From the NCBI RefSeq assembly GCF_003419895.1, contig NZ_QPMM01000009.1:186001-250000 (forward strand): DNA of 64,000 nt. The letters are read 5' to 3'. The notes under the pieces were generated by a model. That model ran no database searches. It was not told where the DNA came from and saw nothing but the letters and a program-made list of their open reading frames with translations. This document shows, in pieces, positions 52,315 through 60,285 of this stretch (within the stretch, counting starts at the first letter, position 1; every line of letters starts with the position of its first letter). The DNA comes from Chitinophaga silvatica (GTDB taxonomy: Bacteria > Bacteroidota > Bacteroidia > Chitinophagales > Chitinophagaceae). The position numbers and the translations under genes are program-made.

Positions 52315-53319
52315 ATGCTAATGCGTTATTTAAAAGGTTATAGTTTATTATTGATAGCTTCCCTGGTGGCTTGCTCAAAGAGTTCTACCACCACTACCTA
52401 TGTAGGGAATTGGGTTAAACGTTCAGAGTTCGAAGGGGTAGCAAGAAGCGGCGCCGCTTCTTTCGTAATCGATAATAAAGCCTATGTTGGTACAGGGTAC
52501 GACGGAGAAAACCGGTTGCAAGACTTCTGGGCATACGATGTTGACCTTAACCAGTGGACTCAGAAAGCTCCCTTTATCGGTAGTGCCAGAAATGGTGCAG
52601 TAGGTATGACTATAGGTTCTAAAGGATATGTTGGAACAGGTTATGATGGCAGAGATAAATTAAAGGACTTCTACGAATACGATGCAACTACCAATAGCTG
52701 GGCTCAGAAGGCCGACTTTGCAGGTACCGCACGTTATGGTGCAGTTGGTTTTGGCTTGAAAAATAATTTGGGATATATTTCTACCGGTTATGATGGTAAC
52801 TGGTTGAAGGATAACTGGGAATACAACCCGGCAACTAATTCATGGCAACAGGCGCAAAGCCTTACCAGTGGAAAAAGAACAGATGCTTCTGTGTTTGTAA
52901 TCGGCAACAGGGCATATGTTTGTATGGGTACCGCCAATTCCACTTTTGTCAACGATTTCTATGTATTTGATGGCGATTCAAAAAACTGGACTCAGCTTAA
53001 CTATATAGATAATGTTAGCGATAGTAGCTTCGATGATTCATACAACTTCAAAGGTAGCGGAGCTGCTTCATTTGCTATGAATGGAAAGGGTTACATCGTT
53101 TCCGGAACTAAAGGAAGTTTGTCTACCGCCGTATGGGAATACGATCCTAATACCGATCGCTGGACTCAGAAAACAGATTTTGAAGGAGCAGCCCGTACTG
53201 GTGCTTGTGGCTTTAGTATTAAAGAAAGAGGATTTGTTGTATTAGGTGTTTCTAACAACATGCCGTTAGATGATATGCGCGAATTCCATCCATTTGAGGA
53301 ATATAACAAGAATGACTAA
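52315..53319 (+). CDS. Kelch-repeat lipoprotein
   Basis: 334 residues. Lipoprotein signal with C20 (IASLVACSKSS). It has about six Kelch-type blades with a repeated pattern: R-[SN]-GA, then [AK]YVGTGYDG, then DFWAYDVDLNQWTQKA, FYEYDATTNSWAQKA, NWEYNPATNSWQQ, FYVFDGDSKNWTQL and VWEYDPNTDRWTQKT. This gives a beta-propeller likely used for binding on the cell surface. It overlaps the DUF4907 gene by 8 bp and is divergent from the DUF4270 gene. The three families recur together in Bacteroidota, so a shared surface machine is likely. Confidence 0.9.
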   Translation: MLMRYLKGYSLLLIASLVACSKSSTTTTYVGNWVKRSEFEGVARSGAASFVIDNKAYVGTGYDGENRLQDFWAYDVDLNQWTQKAPFIGSARNGAVGMTIGSKGYVGTGYDGRDKLKDFYEYDATTNSWAQKADFAGTARYGAVGFGLKNNLGYISTGYDGNWLKDNWEYNPATNSWQQAQSLTSGKRTDASVFVIGNRAYVCMGTANSTFVNDFYVFDGDSKNWTQLNYIDNVSDSSFDDSYNFKGSGAASFAMNGKGYIVSGTKGSLSTAVWEYDPNTDRWTQKTDFEGAARTGACGFSIKERGFVVLGVSNNMPLDDMREFHPFEEYNKND

Positions 53320-53647
53320 ACGAAATATTTTCATAGCTGTAATTGCCCTGGTGATTTGTGCAGGTGGATTTTATTATCGATCAGTTAAACAGAAAGCTGA
53401 TGATATGTTGCAGGTTGAAGCAGTTGCTTTTTCTGTAAATGGAGGGTGGGGATATAAAGTTGTGGTAGATGGACGTACGTATATCTATCAGGATGTTATT
53501 CCGGGAATCCAGGGAAATCAGGTATTTAAATCACAGGAAGATGCGCTGAAAGTTGGGCAACGGGTAGTATATAAATTAGTACATCACCAATTGCCGGCTA
53601 TCACAGAACAGGAATTGATCGCTATGCAGATCAATGATATAAAATAA
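53312..53647 (+). CDS. DUF4907-family small membrane-anchored protein
   Basis: 111 residues from ATG 53312, which lies inside the last codons of the Kelch gene. Longer in-frame starts upstream would run through that gene. An N-terminal membrane anchor (IFIAVIALVICAGGFYY) is followed by a compact domain with FSVNGGWGYKVVVDGRTYIY, QDVIPGIQGNQVFKSQEDA and VGQRVVYKL. This is the DUF4907 pattern. Function unknown. Translation is probably coupled to the Kelch protein. Confidence 0.8.
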   Translation: MTKRNIFIAVIALVICAGGFYYRSVKQKADDMLQVEAVAFSVNGGWGYKVVVDGRTYIYQDVIPGIQGNQVFKSQEDALKVGQRVVYKLVHHQLPAITEQELIAMQINDIK

Positions 53648-53668
53648 AGCTATTGTCTGTAAGCTAAT

Positions 53669-53721
53669 AGCCATAGTATAAATTGTTAGAGTACCTAATC
53701 TGGCAATTTTGTACTATGGCT
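53669..53721 (+). terminator. Inverted repeat after the DUF4907 gene, possible terminator
   Basis: AGCCATAGTATAAATTG (53669-53685) is nearly complementary to CAATTTTGTACTATGGCT (53704-53721), with an 18-nt loop, followed by TTAGGCATTTTAAT. The T run is poor, so termination is only probable. Confidence 0.4.
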
Positions 53722-53842
53722 TTAGGCATTTTAATCCAATTTTAAGGATAAAATTAAATTTAACAATCCCTTAGAGAGGATTAACAAACTTTAACACAAG
53801 GCTAACCCTAACTGCTGTAAGTTTATCGCATTAAATAATGTG

Positions 53843-55084
53843 ATGCTGCATTTAAAAAAAATTATCAGAAGTCGTCCCTTTCTTATTTCACTACACTTGC
53901 TCGGATGGGCATGCTTTCTATTTTTCCCTTTCTTCATATATCGTATCCAGATTTTACATACTGGATTTTTTATAAAGGAATTAATTGATAATCTATTTCT
54001 TATTGGTGTCTTCTATCTGAATATTTATGTATTGATACCAAAGTTTTTTAATAGGAATAAGATTATCACCTATTTCAGTACGATCATCGGCGTACTGATT
54101 TTTATTACGTTACAACAAGCCGCTTTAAATTATTACTTCTTTCATAGTAATAAGTATCGTCCTCCTTTTATGACAATCAGGATGGACAGAAAAAATACTG
54201 ACTCATTAGTAACAGAAGAGCGGTTTCCTCCGTTTCATATGCGTAGGCTTTATATGGCAAGAAATATGAATGCCCGTACAGCTATGCCAATACCAGGTCA
54301 GGATAAAATGGTACCAGCCGGGCAACTTGAAGCCCTTCCAACTTTAGAACCGGCTCCAGTACCAACGTTCTTTGAGTATATGCTCTTTCCCGAAATTTTA
54401 AGGCGATCGGGAATGTTTGCGCTCTTGATGCTCTTTATGAGTGGATTTATTAAGATAGCACTGGAATGGTTTAAGAGTGAAAAGCAGCGGGAGGAGCTGA
54501 AAGTAGAGAAATTAAATGCTGAGTTAAAATTTTTAAAGTCTCAGATTAATCCTCACTTCCTTTTTAACTGTCTAAATACCATCTATTCATTAGCGCATAA
54601 ACAATCAGTGCAAACAGAACATGCGATTTTGAAGCTATCCACGATTATGAGGTATATGATTTATGAGTCGAACGAGGATAAGGTACTGTTATCGCAGGAG
54701 CTGAAATATTTGCACGATTATATTGAAATACAACGACTTCGGTTGCCAAAAGATATCACAATAGATTATCAGGTGAATGGAGATCCCGGAGCCCAGCGCA
54801 TAGAACCTATGTTGTTGGTGCCATTTGTAGAAAATGCCTTCAAGCACGGCATAAGCTATACGGAACCGGCATTCATTGAGATTAATATCGACATTACTGC
54901 CGACGAACTATGCCTTAAAGTAAGAAACAGTCATTTTAAAGAAAGAGTTTCTGAAAGAGGAGGAATAGGCTTACAAAACGTGTTGAAACGATTGGATATG
55001 TTATATAACGACGAACATATTATTAACATACAAGAGACGGAAAACCAATTTATTGTTGATCTTAAAATTGTGTTGAAAAAATGA
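53843..55084 (+). CDS. LytS-type sensor histidine kinase
   Basis: 413 residues from ATG 53843 (a GTG directly before it is also possible). The membrane N-terminus has about four helices (FLISLHLLGWACFLFFPFFI, LFLIGVFYLNIYVLI, YFSTIIGVLIFITL and FALLMLFMSGFIKIAL), with a Pro-rich loop between the third and fourth. The cytoplasmic part has the His_kinase domain with LKSQINPHFLFNCLNTIYSL (the phospho-accepting His) and an ATPase region with LVPFVENAFKHGI and GGIGLQNVLKRL. It overlaps the response regulator gene by 4 bp. The stimulus is unknown. Confidence 0.94.
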   Translation: MLHLKKIIRSRPFLISLHLLGWACFLFFPFFIYRIQILHTGFFIKELIDNLFLIGVFYLNIYVLIPKFFNRNKIITYFSTIIGVLIFITLQQAALNYYFFHSNKYRPPFMTIRMDRKNTDSLVTEERFPPFHMRRLYMARNMNARTAMPIPGQDKMVPAGQLEALPTLEPAPVPTFFEYMLFPEILRRSGMFALLMLFMSGFIKIALEWFKSEKQREELKVEKLNAELKFLKSQINPHFLFNCLNTIYSLAHKQSVQTEHAILKLSTIMRYMIYESNEDKVLLSQELKYLHDYIEIQRLRLPKDITIDYQVNGDPGAQRIEPMLLVPFVENAFKHGISYTEPAFIEINIDITADELCLKVRNSHFKERVSERGGIGLQNVLKRLDMLYNDEHIINIQETENQFIVDLKIVLKK

Positions 55085-55806
55085 TCAGGTGTATTGCCGT
55101 AGATGACGAGCCGCTGGCATTGGAAATCATGGAAGATTATATCCGTAAGGTGCCTTTCCTTACCCTGGCCGGCAAATTTGAGAACGCGGCAACAGCTTTG
55201 AGCTTTATTCAGAACGAACCGGTAGATCTGGTGTTCCTGGATATTAAAATGCCCGATATAACCGGCATCCAGTTCCTCAAATCATTGAAGTATCCGCCTA
55301 TGGTAGTTTTTACTACCGCCTATGGAGAGTATGCCCTCGATGGTTTTAACCTGGATGTAGTGGATTATCTGCTTAAACCGGTTCCATTTGAGCGTTTTCT
55401 GAAAGCTGCTGCAAAAGCTAACGAAAACTGGTCGGCCCTCCAGCAAAAAAGTCTTCCTGCTGCTGCTATTCCTATGGAAGATGCATGGGTAAACGACTAT
55501 ATTTTTATTAAAACAGAATATAAGATCATTAAGATCAATCTGGAAGATATTCTATTCATCGAAGCATTGAAAGATTATACGAAGATTTATACACATAATT
55601 TGCCTGTGCTTACTTTGCGCAGCCTGAAATCATTTGAAACCCGCCTGCCGGCCGATAAGTTCATCAGAGTACATCGTTCATACCTGGTATCTCTGAATAA
55701 GATCAATAGTGTGGAGAAAAATACAGTGATGATTGCCAATCAGTCTATCCCGATCTCAGATGGATACAGAGACAGGTTTTATGATGTGATTAATAAATAT
55801 TCCTGA
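55081..55806 (+). CDS. LytTR-family response regulator
   Basis: 241 residues. Receiver domain (about 1-120) with acidic pair DDE, phospho-acceptor D54 in LVFLDIKMPDITG, FTTAYGEYALDGF and YLLKPVPFERF. The C-terminal LytTR DNA-binding domain (about 140-238) has DYIFIKTEYKIIKINLEDIL, FIEALKDYTKIYT and FIRVHRSYLVSLNKI. Its ATG lies inside the kinase stop codon (ATGA). It controls unknown genes; a family B repeat cluster follows its stop. Confidence 0.95.
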   Translation: MIRCIAVDDEPLALEIMEDYIRKVPFLTLAGKFENAATALSFIQNEPVDLVFLDIKMPDITGIQFLKSLKYPPMVVFTTAYGEYALDGFNLDVVDYLLKPVPFERFLKAAAKANENWSALQQKSLPAAAIPMEDAWVNDYIFIKTEYKIIKINLEDILFIEALKDYTKIYTHNLPVLTLRSLKSFETRLPADKFIRVHRSYLVSLNKINSVEKNTVMIANQSIPISDGYRDRFYDVINKYS

Positions 55807-55814
55807 TATAGGGG

Positions 55815-56286
55815 TGCTTTTACGGTAGGTAGGGCAGGAGTAAGCCCAATGTTATTAAGTTGATAGAGATGGGTTCTGATTTTATTGTCTTTAAGTGATT
55901 GATAAATTTCCTTTACCGTAGGTTGGGCAGGGGTAAACCCTGCCCCTACAGGGCTTCAGCACATTACAGTTTCTATATTGTAGATTTATTTCTTTAAAGA
56001 ATTGAAATTAGTAGATTGACATTTAACATGAAATATTACTACCAGATGAAAATATAGTTTCGATGAAATCCTGTAGGGGCGGGGCTTGCCCCTGCCCAAC
56101 CTACGGTAAAGGAACCAAGTCCTTTAAATCGAATTCAATTCGATCAACTTCCTTCCTCTTAACTTAATAGTATTGGGCTTGCCCCCGCCCTGCCTATGGC
56201 AGCAAAAGTTTTGAAAACAAACGGAAGTCCGAATTTATAGAAACAGGAACTTAACGTAATAGTATTGGAGCAAGCCCCACCGCTAC
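55815..56286. repeat. Family B cluster of nested GC-rich inverted repeats
   Basis: This fills most of the gene-free stretch 55807-56357. Outer arms: TGCTTTTACGGTAGG through GCCCAATGTTATTAAGTT (55815-55861), inverted against AACTTAATAGTATTGGGCTT through GGCAGCAAAAG (56161-56208). Inner arms: CCTTTACCGTAGG with GTTGGGCAGGGG through CCCTACAG (55911-55951), inverted against CTGTAGGGGCGGGG through CGGTAAAGG (56071-56112) with about three transitions. A partial extra copy lies at 56249-56286 (CTTAACGTAATAGTATTGG). The shared core is GGGGCAAGCCC or variants. A 17-bp dyad ATCGAATTCAATTCGAT lies at 56128-56144. No coding potential is evident. It resembles REP/BIME-type intergenic palindromes. Confidence 0.85.
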
Positions 56287-56357
56287 GTTCAAGAAGTGTC
56301 TTAACACATAAGAAACAGATAACTATCGAAAATAAAATTCCTTCAATCTATATTACC

Positions 56358-57155
56358 CTACTTCGACAATACATAAAAAATCTCTGTAGGATACATTCTC
56401 TGCCACTTATTTTTTGGATGGTAATTGATATTTGAAGAAAGAATTTTAGATAGATATTTATCAATCCAAATATACCAGCCAAATTTATAAATAGGATTTC
56501 CTAAGAACTTTTCTGTTTTTCTTACAAGAAAGGAGGTCATTGTAAAAAAGTGATTTTTCTTAACCACTTTAAAACCAATAGTACTCAGATTCTTTTTAAA
56601 ATATTGGTAAGGAATGCCTCTTTCCCATTTTGTAAGCCCCTGGCGAGGTTCTCTCCAGTCACCCATACTATTAACAGGCTCTTTCAGCAGTAGAAATCCA
56701 CCTGGTTCGAGGCAACGATGCATTTCTGTAAGCACATGCTTTACATTAGGAATATGATGTAGTGTATCAAAACAGATAATTAAATCGAAATGATCATCCG
56801 GAAAATCGATGGTGCCATCTACATTTGGCTTCTGATAAATAACTTTTACATCACCAATAACATCGGAAACCAGTTTGTCTGATGGTTCGAGGATGTAGAG
56901 GCTTTCTATCTGAGAGGCAATAGGCATAAATTCATGCCCATAGGCAGAACCAATACCTAATACTTTTTTATATTTTTTTTGGGGCAGATATTTGAATCCA
57001 TAAAGTTTATTAACTCTATGGTAGCCATATGCATAGTTTTCATGGTCAGATACGAGTCCGGCATAGCCTTCCTTTTCGTCGTTATACCATTGCTTGATTT
57101 CATCCAGGGTAAAATTATCTCCGTGTAACACTTCCCCTGAAAAATACTGCTCCAT
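56358..57155 (-). CDS. Class I SAM-dependent methyltransferase
   Basis: 265 residues from the ATG at 57155. An ORF extension to 57263 adds 36 hydrophobic residues that do not fit. Methyltransferase fold: VLGIGSAYGHEFMPIAS (motif I, with GIGSAYG where GCGTG is usual), YILEPSDKL, then FPDDHFDLIICFDTLHHIPN and ALTEMHRCLEPGG-type motif (LTEMHRCLEPGGFLLLKEPV). The C-terminal part (YFKKNLSTIGFKVVKKNHF) resembles glycan- or polyketide-modifying methyltransferases. Substrate unknown. It is divergent from the cysteine desulfurase gene. Confidence 0.82.
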   Translation of the reverse strand: MEQYFSGEVLHGDNFTLDEIKQWYNDEKEGYAGLVSDHENYAYGYHRVNKLYGFKYLPQKKYKKVLGIGSAYGHEFMPIASQIESLYILEPSDKLVSDVIGDVKVIYQKPNVDGTIDFPDDHFDLIICFDTLHHIPNVKHVLTEMHRCLEPGGFLLLKEPVNSMGDWREPRQGLTKWERGIPYQYFKKNLSTIGFKVVKKNHFFTMTSFLVRKTEKFLGNPIYKFGWYIWIDKYLSKILSSNINYHPKNKWQRMYPTEIFYVLSK

Positions 57156-57407
57156 AAAATTGGGTTTAGGACAAGATATAAAAAAATAGTTTAGGTTAAA
57201 GATATTGAGAATGTATATATAAAAGTCGTAATTCCATTGGTAGATTAGTTGATTTCTGATCATTTTTTGCCGCTCAAACAGCCTCTAATCAGTTTATCAC
57301 TGGGGTTTTGCTTCTTTGTGAGAAACTTTGGCCTGCATCTTTTTTTTTCGGAACTTTGCTGCCCAACCACCATTATTATTTATTCTTTTATCAAAAACCA
57401 CCAGAAA

Positions 57408-58532
57408 TTGGAAAGAATATATTTCGACAATGCGGCTACAACAGCGCTAGACCCTGCGGTATTAGAAGCGATGCTGCCTTTTATGACTGAAAAGTTTGGA
57501 AATCCATCTTCTATCTATTCGTATGGCCGGGAATCCAGGCTGGGTATAGAAAATGCCCGTAAAACCGTGGCGAAGATCCTGAATGCGCATCCGGGAGAAA
57601 TCTTTTTTACCTCAGGAGGTACTGAAAGCAGCAATACTGCTATTAATGCAGCTATCAAAGATCTGGGCTGCAAACACATTATCTCTTCATCGATTGAGCA
57701 CCATGCTACGCTGCACACAGTTGAGCATCTTCATCACGATGGGGTAAAGCTTTCTTTTGTGAACATTCTCCCTGATGGACATATAGATATGACTCATCTG
57801 CGTGAATTGCTGTCTCAATCTGCCGAGAAGTGCCTGGTAACATTGATGCATGCCAATAACGAAATCGGTAACCTGATCGATTTGCATGCTGTTGGAACTT
57901 TATGCCGTGAATTTGATGCAATCTTCCATTCCGACACTGTTCAAACAGTAGGACACTATCCTTTCGACCTTCGTAACACACCTGTCGATTTCATTACAGG
58001 TGCCGGACATAAGTTCCATGGTCCTAAAGGTGTGGGTATCCTTTATATTAATGAAAATGTTAAAATAAAGCCTTTTATCCAGGGTGGAAGCCAGGAGCGC
58101 AACATGCGTGCTGGTACTGAAAACCTGTATGGAATTGTAGGTTTTGCCAAAGCATTGGAAATTGCAACTACTGAACATGAAGCTCACAGTTCTCATATTA
58201 ATAATTTGAGAATGTATATGGCTGAAGAATTGCAGAAAGTTATTCCAGGTGTTGTGTTTAATGGCGATTTATACGGACGCAGCCTTTACACTGTTTTAAA
58301 TGTAGGCTTCCCTAAATCTGAGAAAAGTGAAATGATCCTCTTTAATCTGGATATCAACGGTATTTGTGCTTCTGGTGGTAGTGCGTGTACATCCGGTGCG
58401 AATGCAGGATCACACGTAATTCGCGCCTTCAACAATAACCCCGATCTGATAGCCGTACGCTTCTCTTTCAGTAAAAACAATACCAGGGAAGAAGTGGATC
58501 GCGTAATTGAGAAATTGAAAGATTTGGTGTAG
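57408..58532 (+). CDS. Cysteine desulfurase (NifS/IscS-like)
   Basis: 375 residues from TTG 57408, giving MERIYFDNAATTALDPAVLE, the usual N-terminus. The frame continues upstream to 57249 but those residues do not fit the family. PLP lysine K202 in ITGAGHKFHGPKGVG; SGGTESSNTAI; GSQERNMRAGTENL; persulfide-forming C327 in ASGGSACTSGA. It takes sulfur from cysteine for Fe-S clusters or thiolation of tRNA. A stand-alone gene; a family A hairpin begins at the base after its stop. Confidence 0.93.
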   Translation: MERIYFDNAATTALDPAVLEAMLPFMTEKFGNPSSIYSYGRESRLGIENARKTVAKILNAHPGEIFFTSGGTESSNTAINAAIKDLGCKHIISSSIEHHATLHTVEHLHHDGVKLSFVNILPDGHIDMTHLRELLSQSAEKCLVTLMHANNEIGNLIDLHAVGTLCREFDAIFHSDTVQTVGHYPFDLRNTPVDFITGAGHKFHGPKGVGILYINENVKIKPFIQGGSQERNMRAGTENLYGIVGFAKALEIATTEHEAHSSHINNLRMYMAEELQKVIPGVVFNGDLYGRSLYTVLNVGFPKSEKSEMILFNLDINGICASGGSACTSGANAGSHVIRAFNNNPDLIAVRFSFSKNNTREEVDRVIEKLKDLV

Positions 58533-58739
58533 CTCGCGGGCTCGCTTGTTTCTCGCAAAGAGGCAGAGATTAATATTAAGTAACATAAAGATTATTTAAG
58601 ATAAAAAAGGATCGAAGCGAATTTTAAGAATTATTGAAAGGTTATTGAAACCAATCGAAAATTCTTAAAATTCGCTTCGATCCTTTTTATCTTAATATTA
58701 ATCTCTGCCTCTTTGCGAGAAACAAACGAGCAACGCGAG
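58533..58739. repeat. Family A long palindromic element, copy 3
   Basis: Starts at the base after the desulfurase stop. The outer CTCGCG (58533-58538) pairs with CGCGAG (58734-58739). The main arms are 58540-58631 and 58660-58731 (CTCGCTTGTTTCTCGCAAAG, GAGGCAGAGATTAATATTAAG, GGATCGAAGCGAATTTTAAG and their complements). The left arm has an extra insert of about 20 nt (TAACATAAAGATTATTTAAG). It separates convergent genes: glmM ends at 58741 on the other strand. Its GATTAATATTAAG block is shared with copy 1. Confidence 0.9.
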
Positions 58740-58740
58740 T

Positions 58741-60123
58741 TTAATGCATGAATTCTTTAATATCCTGCATGATTCTTTTAGCAATATTATCAGCAGTAGT
58801 TTCATTCTGACTTTCTGCATAAATACGGATAATTGGCTCTGTATTGGAAGTACGCAGATGTACCCAATCCTTGTCGAATTCGATTTTCAGACCATCTTCC
58901 GTATTAATAGGCTGATTTTTGTATTTGGTCCTGATCTTTTCGAAGATGGTTTTAACATCAACTCCTTTATCCAGTTCAATTTTATTTTTGGAGATAAAAT
59001 AGTCAGGATAACTGTTGCGTAACGCTTTAATACTTTTTTTGCTATGTGCCAGATGGCTGAGGAAAAGGCCAATACCAATGAGTGCATCTCTTCCGTAATG
59101 CAGGTCTGGTACAATAATGCCACCATTACCTTCGCCGCCGATAACAGCATTGGTATCTTTCATCTTTCTTACAACATTCACCTCTCCAACCGCAGAAGGA
59201 TTGTATTCTCCGCCATGTTTCAGCGTTACATCCTTCAGTGCCTGGGTAGACGACATATTGGAAACAGTATTACCCGCTTTTTTACTAAGTACATAGTCGG
59301 CTACGGCAACCAGGGTGTATTCTTCTCCAAACATGCTACCATCTTCACAAACAAAACAAAGACGGTCTACATCCGGATCAACGGCAATTCCTAAATCAGC
59401 ATTTGATTTATTCACTTCGTTGGATAAAGCTGTAAGGTTTTCCGGTAATGGTTCCGGATTGTGACTGAATTTACCGGTAACTTCTCCGAAGAGGACTTCT
59501 ACATCCTGTACTCCCAGTGCATTCAGCAACGGAGGTACAAACAGCGCTCCCGTAGAATTTACAGCATCTACCACCACTTTGAAGTTGCGGGCTTTAATAG
59601 CTTCCACATCTACTAAAGGATAATTAACAATCAGGTCGATATGTTTTTGCAGATAAGAATCATCTACAGAATAATTTCCCAATTTGTTAACATCGGCAAA
59701 GTTGAACTCTTCTTTTTCTGCGATTTCGAGCAATTGGGCTCCATCTTCGCCAGAAATAAATTCACCTTTGCTGTTGAGCAGTTTAAGTGCATTCCACTCT
59801 TTAGGGTTATGGCTGGCGGTAAGAATAATTCCTCCTGCCGCATTTTCCATGGTTACCGCTAATTCTACAGTTGGAGTAGTGCTAAGCCCCAGGTCTACAA
59901 CATCAAAACCCAGTCCTACCAACGTAGATACCACCAGGTTTTTAATCATTTCACCAGAAATACGGCCATCACGACCTATAACTACTTTCCGGTTTTCGGT
60001 TTGTTGACCAAGCCAGGTGCCATAAGCAGCGGTGAATTTTACTACGTCTAACGGCGAAAGTCCTTCACCCGGCTTGCCGCCAATGGTTCCGCGTATACCG
60101 GAAATCGATTTGATCAGTGCCAC
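58741..60123 (-). CDS. glmM: Phosphoglucosamine mutase
   Basis: 460 residues from GTG 60123, which gives the usual (M)ALIKSISGIRGTIGG start. A TTG at 60147 adds 8 residues. Alpha-D-phosphohexomutase fold: active-site S104 in ILTASHNPKEWNALK, metal loop DPDVDRL, GEGNGGIIVPDLHYGRDA and the phosphate-binding RTSNTEPIIRIYAE. It interconverts glucosamine-6-phosphate and glucosamine-1-phosphate for UDP-GlcNAc. GlmM is favoured over a phosphomannomutase in Bacteroidota, but the specificity is inferred. Divergent from the sulfatase gene at 60286. Confidence 0.88.
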   Translation of the reverse strand: MALIKSISGIRGTIGGKPGEGLSPLDVVKFTAAYGTWLGQQTENRKVVIGRDGRISGEMIKNLVVSTLVGLGFDVVDLGLSTTPTVELAVTMENAAGGIILTASHNPKEWNALKLLNSKGEFISGEDGAQLLEIAEKEEFNFADVNKLGNYSVDDSYLQKHIDLIVNYPLVDVEAIKARNFKVVVDAVNSTGALFVPPLLNALGVQDVEVLFGEVTGKFSHNPEPLPENLTALSNEVNKSNADLGIAVDPDVDRLCFVCEDGSMFGEEYTLVAVADYVLSKKAGNTVSNMSSTQALKDVTLKHGGEYNPSAVGEVNVVRKMKDTNAVIGGEGNGGIIVPDLHYGRDALIGIGLFLSHLAHSKKSIKALRNSYPDYFISKNKIELDKGVDVKTIFEKIRTKYKNQPINTEDGLKIEFDKDWVHLRTSNTEPIIRIYAESQNETTADNIAKRIMQDIKEFMH

Positions 60124-60243
60124 AAGATTCAATTTTAAGGAAGGCAAATATAAAAAAATCCACTTCAGAATTCCTAATTATGAAAAGATGACGAATGGGC
60201 GGGCCTATCCCCCTATTTTTAGTTTTACCCATTCAGTTTTCAC

Positions 60244-60251
60244 TATATTTG
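60244..60251 (+). promoter_or_regulatory. Candidate -7 element of the 60286 operon
   Basis: TATATTTG matches TAnnTTTG exactly and lies 34 bp before the ATG at 60286. A weak T-rich -33 element is at about 60216-60220. Confidence 0.45.
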
Positions 60252-60285
60252 CAGCTACGCTTTTCAAAAAACAGCTATACGTTAC

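Noticed and set aside
57301..57330. Possible fourth copy of family A (CTTCTTTGTGAGAAACTTT)
   Set aside because: Only about 17 bases resemble the element's right end, and there is no complementary arm; it more likely belongs to the promoter region of the desulfurase gene.
57249..57407. N-terminal extension of the cysteine desulfurase
   Set aside because: The 53 extra residues are hydrophobic and Cys-rich, unlike any desulfurase N-terminus; the family motif starts exactly at the TTG at 57408.
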